Assembly (NCBI GenBank): GCA_903857255.1
Contig: CAIODY010000086.1
Coordinates: forward strand, 71,312-115,282
DNA from: an uncultured bacterium
Lineage (GTDB): Bacteria > Bacteroidota > Bacteroidia > Chitinophagales > CAIODY01
DNA: 43,971 nucleotides
Reading direction: 5' to 3'
Under the pieces are notes generated by a model. That model ran no database searches. It was given only the letters and a program-made list of their open reading frames with translations, and was not told the origin of the DNA. Below, piece after piece: positions 34,500 to 42,911 of this stretch (position 1 is its first letter; each line of letters starts with the position of its first letter). A program made the position numbers and the translations under genes.

Positions 34500-35525
34500 T
34501 TACTGTTTAATAAATTTAGTAGTTCTTTCAAATCCACTGTTATCAACAGTTTTCAAGAAATAAATTCCATTTTCTAAATTACTGACATCAACTTTCAAAG
34601 TTTTAGTTTCTTCATTTTCATTCAAAATAATGTTCTTCACATTTTCGCCAAGCACATTAAAAATTGAAATTGATTTTACTAATGACTCATGACTAATAAC
34701 TAATGACTGATTAGTTGGATTTGGTGAAACACTGATTGTTCCTATATTCACAACTTCAATTCCACTTGCTGCATCTTTAGTTGTAAAATTATCCATGCAA
34801 AAAAATGCAGGTGTATTCATAAACCCAAAACTATTATCGCTTGAAGACAAATGAAAGCTCAGGCTGTCAACATTTCCTAAAGAAGTCAAGTCAACCCAAC
34901 GCCAATCATTCACAATGTAATCTTGTGCATTATTTGAAAAACGAAAATCTGCTAAATAAAAATCAACGCTGTCGGTGGTTTTCACACCACCCAACCATTT
35001 ATAAATAGTTACTTTAAACCAGTCAGGGTCGTTACCCGTTGAACCCCCAAATTTTTTTGCTGGTGGCGAAATTCCATCTCTCATGCTATTAAAAGCATAG
35101 GTTGAATTAGAAATGTAAAATCCTGAAACTTGTTTTCCTGCTGCATTTCCAGATAATTTTACAATCGGAACTCTATTGTTGTAAGCATCTTCTGCAATTG
35201 AAACATAATTAGCTGAACCATTAAAACCCTTCAATGCTTTTGAAGAATATAAGTGGTGATAATCTCCATGAATACTGTCTTGCATATTAGTATAAGCAAA
35301 ACCTGCCGACCAAAATCCTCCGTAAGAAGTGTCATAATAATTGTTGAAGATTGCGTTTCCGTTTGAAAAAGTCGTTCCTAATTTATTTGTAATGCCATTC
35401 CAAAAAGTATCTGCCTTTGATAAAGTAAGACTTTCAAAATCAGAAATCGTTTGTGCTTTTGCTGAAAAGCTCATCGTTGCTACAATCGCAGCCATTGATA
35501 AAAGTTTGTGTAGTTTGTTTTTCAT
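34500..35525 (-). CDS. DUF4465-like surface protein with T9SS sorting domain, B12 locus
   Basis: 341 residues. A signal peptide (ending at AKAQT) precedes a ~240-residue domain with ISDFESLTL, DTFWNGITN, SYGGFWSAGFAYTN, FYISNSTYAFNSM, GNDPDWFKVTIY and DSVDFYLADFRF. This is the pattern of DUF4465 proteins that accompany B12 receptors in Bacteroidota. A T9SS type A tail (ISVSPNPTNQS ... NGIYFLKTVDNSG ... KFIKQ) ends it. The ATG lies 23 bp after the TonB receptor stop, so it is in the same transcript under the riboswitch. It is probably a surface cobalamin or cobinamide-binding component; binding is inferred, not shown. Confidence 0.82.
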   Translation of the reverse strand: MKNKLHKLLSMAAIVATMSFSAKAQTISDFESLTLSKADTFWNGITNKLGTTFSNGNAIFNNYYDTSYGGFWSAGFAYTNMQDSIHGDYHHLYSSKALKGFNGSANYVSIAEDAYNNRVPIVKLSGNAAGKQVSGFYISNSTYAFNSMRDGISPPAKKFGGSTGNDPDWFKVTIYKWLGGVKTTDSVDFYLADFRFSNNAQDYIVNDWRWVDLTSLGNVDSLSFHLSSSDNSFGFMNTPAFFCMDNFTTKDAASGIEVVNIGTISVSPNPTNQSLVISHESLVKSISIFNVLGENVKNIILNENEETKTLKVDVSNLENGIYFLKTVDNSGFERTTKFIKQ

Positions 35526-35548
35526 TTTTATTTGTTTGTTTTTGTTTA

Positions 35549-37483
35549 TTATTTTAATTGTTTGTTTTGATGAAATTGAATTGAAAATCCTGCTTGATAA
35601 TTTACCAATGGCATTGCTCTGTTTAATAAAACTTGGTATTGTTGATTGAAAATATTATTGGCTTCTGCGAAAAAATTAATGCTGTAATTTTTGATAACGA
35701 ATTGATACATGGCATAAATATTAGCTAAGCTGTAAGGTGTCAAAAACTCCGTATTATCAGTACTTGTGTAGCGATAGCCTGTATAGTTTTGCAAATAACT
35801 GACAGCGATTTTTTTGTATTGCAAACTCAATTTTAAATGACCGCTATACATCGGTGTATAAATTAATTGCTTGTGCAATGATGCATCATTTGCTGTTGTT
35901 GCTTTGTCGTTCGTACTCAAAACATAATTGGTCATTACATTTATTTTAAAAGAAAAATTTTGTGTGGTAAATTTCAATTCACTTCGTGTTTCCATGCCTC
36001 TGCTCCACACTTGTAAAATGTTTTGAGGACTCCAAAAACTTTCACCAGGCAACCACAAAATCCAGTTGTTAATCGTTCTGTTAAAAACAGTTGGCTCAAA
36101 TGAAAAATTGATTTTTTTTTTAGGAAAAATAAAATGAAATAACAATCCTACATCTTCACTAAATCCGCTCTCTGATTGCAATCCGGGGTTTCCGCCTGGG
36201 TTCCAATACAAATCATTTAAGGTCGGAGTTCTATACACTTTCGCAGCACTACATTTTGCTGAAAGCCATTTTGAGAATTTATATTCTGCACCAAATGAAT
36301 AAACAAATGGTGTTAATTTTTGCAACAACATTTCTTGTCGAGCTGAAATAGTGGTTTGAAATTTTTTGTTAGAAGAATTAAAGCGATACGATGCAAATAA
36401 TGCTGTTCTGTTTTGTTGATGAGCTTCAGAATAGCCATCTGACGTGGCTTTCACAAAAGTGTTGTTAAATCCGAAATTTAATAGATTATTTTTGTCTACA
36501 TTAATTTTCGATTCAGCTTCGGCAATAAAAGTTTTTGCACTGTTGGGTGAAACATAATTATAACTGTAATCGCTGTAAATTAAATTTTCATCAAAATAAG
36601 CAGCACGAATAAAATAATTTGCCGTTTTTCCATTGCGTTGCCATTGCGAAGTAAATCTTTTTGTTTCATCCTTTTGATTAGTGTTATTCGATGTTTGCAG
36701 CATCAACGGCGGAATATTTCTATCAGTATTTTGATACCAAATGCAAAAATTAATTTGCTGATTTTCATTTATTTTAAAACTATTTTCACTCAACAATCCA
36801 ACCTGTTTTAATTGTGCATGATTTTGAATTTGCCTCGGTGTATCACTTTTCAAAGTATTGTAAAATGGAAAATTATTTTGTGCCGTGTGATTAAAAAATT
36901 TGAAAGATGAAACCCATTTTTTTTGTGAAAACAAAATTTTTAATTGTTGCTGATAAGTATCAAAACTGCTGAAAGTGCTGCCAATATTCACTTTCAAGCC
37001 TTCGTTAAATTTTAATTCATTGTTCAAATGAATGGTGCCACCTACTGCACCGCTGCCCCACAATGCACTTCCACCACCATATTGAATATCAACTTTCTCT
37101 AAAAAATTATTCGGAATCAACGCAAAATCTAACTGACCATTCATCGGGCTGTTGATGTTAAACCCATTCCACAACACAGCTGTTTGCGTTGCATTACCGC
37201 CGCGAAATGAAGTGGTAGCCAAACTTCCCAAGCCATAAGATTTTACAAATATTGGACTTTCATTTTCTAATAAATCAGCTAAGTTGTTGCTTGAATATTG
37301 TGAAATTGATGCGCTATCAATAGTTTGAATTTTTGTTCCGCTCGAAAAATTTTGAATTCGCTGTGCAGTAATTTGCACTTGTTTTAATTGCAAAACAGAA
37401 TCGGATAAATTGGTTTGCGCCAAACCTACTACCGAAGCCATTTGCAAGGCAATGAACAAAAATATGTGATTCTTTTTTTTCAA
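35549..37483 (-). CDS. btuB: TonB-dependent cobalamin receptor (BtuB-like)
   Basis: 644 residues. A signal peptide (ending near GLAQ) precedes a short N-terminal segment with a TonB-box-like VLQLKQVQITAQ. The plug domain (NLADLLENESPIFVKSYG, TSFRGGNATQTAVLWNGFNINSPMNGQ, GSGAVGGTIHLN) follows, then a 22-strand type barrel with VYRTPTLNDLYW and the terminal FAEANNIFNQQYQ. It is a TonB-dependent outer-membrane transporter. The B12 riboswitch immediately upstream and the B12-locus partners downstream support cobalamin as substrate. The start is TTG at 37483, just before a Lys-rich signal peptide. Confidence 0.9.
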   Translation of the reverse strand: MKKKNHIFLFIALQMASVVGLAQTNLSDSVLQLKQVQITAQRIQNFSSGTKIQTIDSASISQYSSNNLADLLENESPIFVKSYGLGSLATTSFRGGNATQTAVLWNGFNINSPMNGQLDFALIPNNFLEKVDIQYGGGSALWGSGAVGGTIHLNNELKFNEGLKVNIGSTFSSFDTYQQQLKILFSQKKWVSSFKFFNHTAQNNFPFYNTLKSDTPRQIQNHAQLKQVGLLSENSFKINENQQINFCIWYQNTDRNIPPLMLQTSNNTNQKDETKRFTSQWQRNGKTANYFIRAAYFDENLIYSDYSYNYVSPNSAKTFIAEAESKINVDKNNLLNFGFNNTFVKATSDGYSEAHQQNRTALFASYRFNSSNKKFQTTISARQEMLLQKLTPFVYSFGAEYKFSKWLSAKCSAAKVYRTPTLNDLYWNPGGNPGLQSESGFSEDVGLLFHFIFPKKKINFSFEPTVFNRTINNWILWLPGESFWSPQNILQVWSRGMETRSELKFTTQNFSFKINVMTNYVLSTNDKATTANDASLHKQLIYTPMYSGHLKLSLQYKKIAVSYLQNYTGYRYTSTDNTEFLTPYSLANIYAMYQFVIKNYSINFFAEANNIFNQQYQVLLNRAMPLVNYQAGFSIQFHQNKQLK

Positions 37484-37502
37484 CGATTCAAATAATAGAA
37501 CA

Positions 37503-37531
37503 AAAAAACTTCACAACATTTTTAAATGCTG
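37503..37531 (-). promoter_or_regulatory. Hairpin plus U-tract before btuB (possible riboswitch expression platform)
   Basis: On the reverse strand CAGCATTT pairs with AAATGTTG (8 pairs, one G-U) around a 2-base loop. About five bases after the stem comes a run of seven T, roughly 20 bp before the TTG start of btuB. This is a possible intrinsic terminator controlled by the upstream aptamer. The stem is short. Confidence 0.35.
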
Positions 37532-37642
37532 CAATCGAAAAAATAAAAAAGTAAAAGGGTGGAGAAGATGCAACCGATGAATGAAAATGAAATGGTTGAA
37601 TCAAATCTGACTTCTGCTTTTATTTGCGAAAGCATCGTCAAC

Positions 37643-37662
37643 GCTAACTTTGAATAGTTAGC
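37643..37662 (-). repeat. Perfect inverted repeat just downstream of the B12 aptamer
   Basis: GCTAACT and AGTTAGC form a 7-bp stem with a 6-base loop, about 9 bases after the B12 box in the transcript. No U-tract follows. It may be a switching helix of the riboswitch or an unrelated stable stem. Confidence 0.4.
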
Positions 37663-37667
37663 AACAA

Positions 37668-37840
37668 AATGGGCAGGTCTCCTGACTTGTAACATTTTTA
37701 TCTTCCTTCCCGATGGTTATCAGTGGACTTTTATTGATAAAAATTTTGTGTGTTACTTACAGTTGCGCAACAGTTCGTGATTCTAACACGATTCCCTATT
37801 AATTTACTTTTAAAGTAAAACCAATTTTGGTTGATGAAAA
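37668..37840 (-). ncRNA. Cobalamin (B12) riboswitch upstream of btuB
   Basis: Read on the reverse strand, the conserved elements occur in order. AATAGGGAA with a small CGTG...CACG stem begins near 37802. Then comes a CTGTTGCGCAACTGTAA stem-loop, then TCCACTG (near 37735) and ATCGGGAAGGA (near 37717). The B12 box AAGTCAGGAGACCTGCC is at 37672-37688. These match the cobalamin aptamer core; in canonical versions TCCACTG is GCCACTG. High adenosylcobalamin should repress expression of the downstream operon. The remaining part of the 37484-37973 gap holds a promoter-like box, two stems and the leader, and no gene that I can see. Confidence 0.95.
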
Positions 37841-37865
37841 ATATTGTAAAGAACTAATTATGGAG

Positions 37866-37873
37866 CAAATGTA
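37866..37873 (-). promoter_or_regulatory. -7 box TACATTTG of the B12 operon
   Basis: The reverse strand reads TACATTTG, a perfect match to TAnnTTTG and identical to the box at 10242-10249. It lies just upstream of the riboswitch, so the aptamer would be transcribed from its first part. No TTG is visible at the -33 position. Confidence 0.55.
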
Positions 37874-37973
37874 ATCAGATTGAAATAGTGAAAGTTTATT
37901 TTTTTGCACAAGGTTGTTTATAACCTTTGAAACCTTTGATGGTATTGATTTGTAGAGAATGAATAAAATTTAT

Positions 37974-40900
37974 TCAAGAAAGATAAAGAGCTAATTTTTT
38001 TTGCAATTCATCTGGATTAAATGGTTTGCTCACATAATCATTCATGCCATCTTTCAACAATTTTTCTTTGTCATTTTCCATAGCAGCCGCTGTGATGGCT
38101 ATGATTGGGATAGTTTGCAGCAGTTTGTTTTCATGATTACGAATTAATTTTGTGGCTTCAATGCCATTCATTTCGGGCATGTGAATGTCCATCAAAATTA
38201 AGTCGTACACCTTGTCATCTAATATTTGCAGAGCCTCTTTGCCATTTTCGGCAGTATCAACTTCGATATTCCATTTTTCTAAAAATCGAGAAGCAATAAT
38301 TTGATTAAATGGATTGTCTTCGACTAACAAAACTTTTTTACCAGCAAAAGTTTTAGAAAAATTTATTTGTTCTTCTTCCACATCCATCAAGTTTTCATTA
38401 CCAATGTCGAATTCAATATCGAAATAAAAAGTTGTGCCTTTATGCTCCTCACTTTCAACAGAAATATTGCTGTGGTGTAATTCGATTAATTTTTTTGTGA
38501 TAGTCAAACCCAATCCCGAACCGCCATATTTACGGGTTGTGTCACTATTGGCTTGCGAAAAACTTTCAAAAATCGAATTCAATTTTTCTTTCGGAATACC
38601 AATGCCAGTATCGGAAATTTCAAATCTGATTTTGGATTCGTTGCTGTTGAGATGTGGTAATTGATGAAGCGAAATTTCAATAATTCCTTTTTCAGTAAAT
38701 TTTACAGCATTAGAAAGTAGGTTATTTAAAATCTGTGAAATCCTTGTTGGGTCGCCTTTTAGGTGAGTAGGAATTTCATCATCAATAAATGTATTGATGA
38801 AAACTCCTTTTGCGTCAGCACTGAATTTATAGCTGTTACACAAATTGAAAATTAATTTACGTGGCTCGAAATCAATTTTTTCTAACACCACTTTACCTGC
38901 CTCAATCTTACTGAAATCCAAAATGTCATTCACTAAAAGCAATAAATTTTCTGCCGAAAACTTCAAAGTGCTTAGTTCATTCACTTGGTCAGCACGAGGA
39001 TTTTCCATTAACAATAGGTTTGTCATGCCAATCACCGCATTCAATGGCGTTCTTATTTCGTGGCTCATTATGCTAGCAAATTGTTGTTTTGCTTTTGCTG
39101 CATCTTCGGCTTTTTCTTTTGCGTAAATTAATTCCTCTTGTTTTTTTCTTACCAATGTTCTATTAATTACTTCATTGGTGATGTCTTCACACACTACCAA
39201 GTAAATATTTTCTCCTTCTTTGTTAATAGATAATCTGGCCGTTTCTTTCACCCATATTATTTCACCTGTTTTTTTTCTTTTTCGAGCTTCCCATTGCAAA
39301 AAATTTTCGGGTGAATTTTTCAACAATTCTAAATTTTTCAACACAGCTTTTTTGTCGTCGCTGTGAAATAAAATGGAGTGATGTTGCCCAACTAATTCTT
39401 CTTTCGTGAAACCCAAATAATTGCTGCCAAACTTATTTACATCAGCTATTTTTCCATCGGCAGTCATGATAAAATACATCGAGGGTGTGCCATCAAAAAG
39501 CTCTCTTAATTGTTCTTCGCTTTTTGTTAAGGCTAAATCTTTTTCATGTTCTTCTGTTATGTTTCTAAATGTGCCACTCAAAGTTTTTTTATTGCCAGAA
39601 AATTGTCCAATCACATCTACATAAATGTAAGTGTCATCATCAAATTGCAACTTCATTATTTCTGTTACTGGCACAAAAGTGTTAAGTGAAAGCATCAATG
39701 TTTCCATGTATCCAGCTTGAAATTCTTGCGGCACAAAATTGAAAAAATCGAGCAATGGTAACTCTTTCGGAATGCGATGTCGAGTAATTTCCAATACTTC
39801 ATCTGATAAAGAAAGATGATTGTTTTCTAAATTCAAACTCCAAGTACCTGTTCGTAAAAGATGATGTGCTGTCATCAATCGCTCCACATTTTCTTTCACT
39901 TTTAAATCAGCTTCTTGCAATTGTAATTCAGCTTTTTTTCTTTCGGTAATATCTCTGAAAGTGCCGAAAAGCTTAATGCAAATGCCATTTTCATAAACTG
40001 GCTGACCAGTGATTTCTAAATATTTTACATTGCCTGGTGCAGTAATAATTTTCCTTTCTTTGATGTAGGAATATTTTTTTTGAATGGCATGTCGCACATT
40101 TAATTTTGAAGCATGTCGTTCATCTTCATCAATGAAACTAAAAAATTCATCGAGTGTAAAAAAATCTTTTCGCTTTTCTAATTCATAAAATTTAGTAAGA
40201 TTAAAATTGGTTTCAATGATGTTAGTTTTTACATCAACTTCGTAAGTTCCCATTTTTAATCGCTCATGCGTTTGCTGCAATAGCAAAGCATTTTCATTCA
40301 ATTTGCGTTGCGTTTCTTTCAACAAATTTTCTTCCTCTTTTCTTTTGGTAATATCTCGTAAAGTGCCAACCAATTTGATTGTCCCACTATTTTCAACAAT
40401 TGCCTGACCACTATTTTCAACATATTTTATGTTGCCTTTTTTGGTTTTAATTTTTCGCTCGATGTGATAAGGAACATTTTTTGTGAGTACATTTTTTATT
40501 ACACTTTCAAATGATTCTTGATTGTTGTCTAACACAATTGTATCGGCATATTCGGCTACTGAAATTTCTTTTGTTGAAATAGGCAAGTCTAAAATTTCAG
40601 TAATTTTTTCAGAAATTGTAATTCGCTTTTCGTTTAAATAAAGTGCATAAGTGCCCATTGATAAAAGGTCGTGCGCCACTTTAATCATGGCTGCATTTTC
40701 TTTCAACAGCAATTCCGATTCGATTATTTTTTGCTCATGTTCTTTTCGTTTGGTGATATCACGAACCGTTCCTACAACCTTTATACACTTGGTTGAATCG
40801 AAAATGGGTTTACATGATACTTCAATAAATTTTTCATTTCCTTTAGCCGTTTTCATTTTGCGTTCGTGGCTAAATGCTATTCCTTTTTTTATCGCTTCTT

Positions 40901-41459
40901 GAAATGCTGCCTTTGATTTTTCAATATCATCACACACTAAAAATTTGTAGTAATCATTTAAGTCAATTTCTTTTCTATCATCTGGTAATTCAAAAAAACT
41001 TTGCAAATCAATGGTGGAAGTGATTTTGCCAGTTTGCATATCTAATGACCAAACCGACATATTCAGCATTCGGTTCGATTCATCCAACATTTGCTCTTTT
41101 TCGTGCCATGGCAAATCAATGTTTTTTTCTTCCATTTTATTTCGCAATTCGATAATCAAAAACGCATTGAATTTTTTTATTTCGATTGCTGCAAATACAT
41201 TTCCAAAATTGGCAACTGCTATTTTTTGAGCATCAATTATTTTCGTTTTTCCATTTTCAAAAACTGTATTTAATTCATTAAATAATGACGGAAAAAGATT
41301 TTTTAATGGTTGATTTAAAAAATCTTTTTCATCAATTTTAAAATTTTCTTTTAGTTGGTTGTTTAAAAAAATGATTTCAAAATTTTCTTTAGCAGGCGCA
41401 CATACGCATACCCAATGAGGTGAAAGATTAAGTAGTGATTGAATTTCGGAAGCTAACAT
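37974..41459 (-). CDS. Soluble multi-PAS hybrid histidine kinase (HK2), paralogue of HK1
   Basis: 1161 residues, ATG start. Domains in order: an atypical N-terminal PAS-like segment (1-115), four tandem PAS_3-like units with openings MLNMSVWSLDM, LLSMGTYALYL, RLKMGTYEVDV and LLRTGTWSLNL. A canonical PAS (FDGTPSMYFIMT) follows, then HisKA with H800 in SHEIRTPLN, HATPase_c (NNLLSNAVKF, DTGIGIP, GGSGLGL) and a receiver with D1091 in LILMDIHMPEMNG. It shares long identical stretches with HK1 from the last PAS to the end, and has one extra PAS-like unit (H800 against H662, a 138-residue shift). No membrane helix and no adjacent response regulator. It lies on the same strand upstream of the B12 operon. 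Confidence 0.92.
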   Translation of the reverse strand: MLASEIQSLLNLSPHWVCVCAPAKENFEIIFLNNQLKENFKIDEKDFLNQPLKNLFPSLFNELNTVFENGKTKIIDAQKIAVANFGNVFAAIEIKKFNAFLIIELRNKMEEKNIDLPWHEKEQMLDESNRMLNMSVWSLDMQTGKITSTIDLQSFFELPDDRKEIDLNDYYKFLVCDDIEKSKAAFQEAIKKGIAFSHERKMKTAKGNEKFIEVSCKPIFDSTKCIKVVGTVRDITKRKEHEQKIIESELLLKENAAMIKVAHDLLSMGTYALYLNEKRITISEKITEILDLPISTKEISVAEYADTIVLDNNQESFESVIKNVLTKNVPYHIERKIKTKKGNIKYVENSGQAIVENSGTIKLVGTLRDITKRKEEENLLKETQRKLNENALLLQQTHERLKMGTYEVDVKTNIIETNFNLTKFYELEKRKDFFTLDEFFSFIDEDERHASKLNVRHAIQKKYSYIKERKIITAPGNVKYLEITGQPVYENGICIKLFGTFRDITERKKAELQLQEADLKVKENVERLMTAHHLLRTGTWSLNLENNHLSLSDEVLEITRHRIPKELPLLDFFNFVPQEFQAGYMETLMLSLNTFVPVTEIMKLQFDDDTYIYVDVIGQFSGNKKTLSGTFRNITEEHEKDLALTKSEEQLRELFDGTPSMYFIMTADGKIADVNKFGSNYLGFTKEELVGQHHSILFHSDDKKAVLKNLELLKNSPENFLQWEARKRKKTGEIIWVKETARLSINKEGENIYLVVCEDITNEVINRTLVRKKQEELIYAKEKAEDAAKAKQQFASIMSHEIRTPLNAVIGMTNLLLMENPRADQVNELSTLKFSAENLLLLVNDILDFSKIEAGKVVLEKIDFEPRKLIFNLCNSYKFSADAKGVFINTFIDDEIPTHLKGDPTRISQILNNLLSNAVKFTEKGIIEISLHQLPHLNSNESKIRFEISDTGIGIPKEKLNSIFESFSQANSDTTRKYGGSGLGLTITKKLIELHHSNISVESEEHKGTTFYFDIEFDIGNENLMDVEEEQINFSKTFAGKKVLLVEDNPFNQIIASRFLEKWNIEVDTAENGKEALQILDDKVYDLILMDIHMPEMNGIEATKLIRNHENKLLQTIPIIAITAAAMENDKEKLLKDGMNDYVSKPFNPDELQKKLALYLS

Positions 41460-41576
41460 GATGATTTGATTTGATTATTCCAAAATGCTTTTTTAATGTT
41501 GCTATAAATGTAAAAGAATTTATTCCCAAACAATATTTTTAAAAAACATTGTTTTGATGAATGAATTTTATGCAAA

Positions 41577-41598
41577 GATGCAATTGAAAAATTGCATC
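41577..41598. repeat. Perfect inverted repeat with GAAA loop before yicC
   Basis: GATGCAATT, a GAAA loop and AATTGCATC form a perfect 9-bp stem in the gap between divergent HK2 and yicC. If transcribed it would be a GNRA-capped hairpin in the yicC leader; as DNA it is a 22-bp near-palindrome that could bind a regulator. No T-tract follows on either side. Confidence 0.55.
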
Positions 41599-41621
41599 AA
41601 TCATTTTTATACATTTACAAC

Positions 41622-42497
41622 ATGAAAATATTATCACTCACAGGTTTTGGCAGAAGCACATTTCAAATGAATGGGTTGAATGTGCAAGTTGAAATTAAAT
41701 CAGTTAATGGCAAAAATTTAGATTTGTTTTTAAAATCACCACAAATTTATAATGAGCTTGAAATGCTTATCCGAAGCCGTGTGCAAGAATTATTAATTCG
41801 TGGTTCGGTGAATATTTTAATCACTCGGCAAGATACTCGTGTATCGCAATTGCAAATCAACAAACCATTTTTAGAACGGATTTTGAATGAACTAAATGAT
41901 ATTGCACCACAATCGGCTAACGATAAAAATTATTTGCTTTCAGCCTTAATTCGCTTGCCTGATGCGATGCAAAATAATAGCAACATTTTAGAAGAAACAG
42001 AAAAGCAAGGTGTACTAAAAGCCTTAGAGGAAGCGGCTTTGCAACTCACTAATTTCCGTGAACAAGAAGGTGAATCGTTGAAAAAAGATTTATTGAATAG
42101 TGTAAAAAATATTCAAACCAATTTGCAGGAAGTGAAAAAAATTGCACCCATTCGCAATCAAAAACAAAAAGAAGAATTGCTGAAAAAATTAAACGATTTG
42201 GGCATCAATGAACAATTAGACAAAAACCGATTAGAGCAGGAATTGCTCTATTATATTGAGAAATTAGACATCAACGAAGAGTGTGTTCGCTTGCAAAATC
42301 ATTGCAATTATTTTGAAGAAATATTGCACAATGGGGATGTTTCGAAAGGGAAAAAATTAGGTTTCATTTCACAAGAAATGGTTCGTGAAATCAACACTAC
42401 AGGTAGCAAAGCCAATGATGCTGTGATGCAAAAATTAGTAGTGCAAATGAAAGAAGATGCTGAAAAAATTAAAGAGCAATTGCTCAATGTGCTTTAG
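41622..42497 (+). CDS. yicC: YicC family protein (putative endoribonuclease)
   Basis: 291 residues from ATG 41622; an in-frame ATG at 41592 adds ten unconserved residues. The N-terminal YicC domain begins ILSLTGFGRSTF, with EIKSVNGKNLDLFLKSP and VNILITRQD. The C-terminal DUF1732 region includes EQLDKNRLEQELLYYIEKLDINEECVRLQNH, then GKKLGFISQEMVREINTTGSKAND. Both conserved blocks are complete. YicC proteins have been linked to RNA cleavage in E. coli. It is divergent from HK2, and its stop codon overlaps the convergent OsmC stop by 4 bp. Confidence 0.93.
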   Translation: MKILSLTGFGRSTFQMNGLNVQVEIKSVNGKNLDLFLKSPQIYNELEMLIRSRVQELLIRGSVNILITRQDTRVSQLQINKPFLERILNELNDIAPQSANDKNYLLSALIRLPDAMQNNSNILEETEKQGVLKALEEAALQLTNFREQEGESLKKDLLNSVKNIQTNLQEVKKIAPIRNQKQKEELLKKLNDLGINEQLDKNRLEQELLYYIEKLDINEECVRLQNHCNYFEEILHNGDVSKGKKLGFISQEMVREINTTGSKANDAVMQKLVVQMKEDAEKIKEQLLNVL

Positions 42498-42901
42498 TAG
42501 TGAAAATTTTCAACCACTTTCAAGCTTGGGTTCAATGAGGCTCTCACAGGACATGTACGAGCTACTCGTTCAATAATTACTTGGTCTTTTTCGTTCCATT
42601 CATTTTTCGGAAAATGAATATCTAAATGAATTTCACCAATTCTTCGTGGGTCATTGTACATCACTTTGGCGCATTTAATTTCGGTGCCAGTAAAATCCCA
42701 TTTACGATTTTCTTTTTTACCAAAAATTCCTAAAGTAGTGATGATGCAAGCGCCTAAAGCTGTGGCTACCAAATCAGTGGGCGAAAAAAATTCGCCTTTG
42801 CCCATGTTGTCTTTTGGCGCATCAGTAGTGATGATTGTTTTCGACTCTAAGTGCATGCACTCGGTGCGTAAATTGCCTTTGTAAGTTAATTTTGAAGTCA
42901 T
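42494..42901 (-). CDS. OsmC family protein (peroxidase-like)
   Basis: 135 residues from ATG 42901; the frame extends upstream 18 residues, but these are not family-like and would cover the promoter of the divergent gene. Conserved features are GEFFSPTDLVATALGACIITTLG (first Cys in GAC) and RTCPVRASLNP (second Cys). The pair of cysteines is the redox site of OsmC/Ohr organic hydroperoxide reductases. This is the short OsmC/YhfA-like form. It is cytosolic, and probably deals with peroxide stress. Confidence 0.9.
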   Translation of the reverse strand: MTSKLTYKGNLRTECMHLESKTIITTDAPKDNMGKGEFFSPTDLVATALGACIITTLGIFGKKENRKWDFTGTEIKCAKVMYNDPRRIGEIHLDIHFPKNEWNEKDQVIIERVARTCPVRASLNPSLKVVENFHY

Positions 42902-42911
42902 TGAAAAATGG

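Noticed and set aside
37909-37928. Short inverted repeat AAGGTT/AACCTT after the HK2 stop codon as a terminator
   Set aside because: Only 6 bp of stem and no T-tract follows on the reverse strand.
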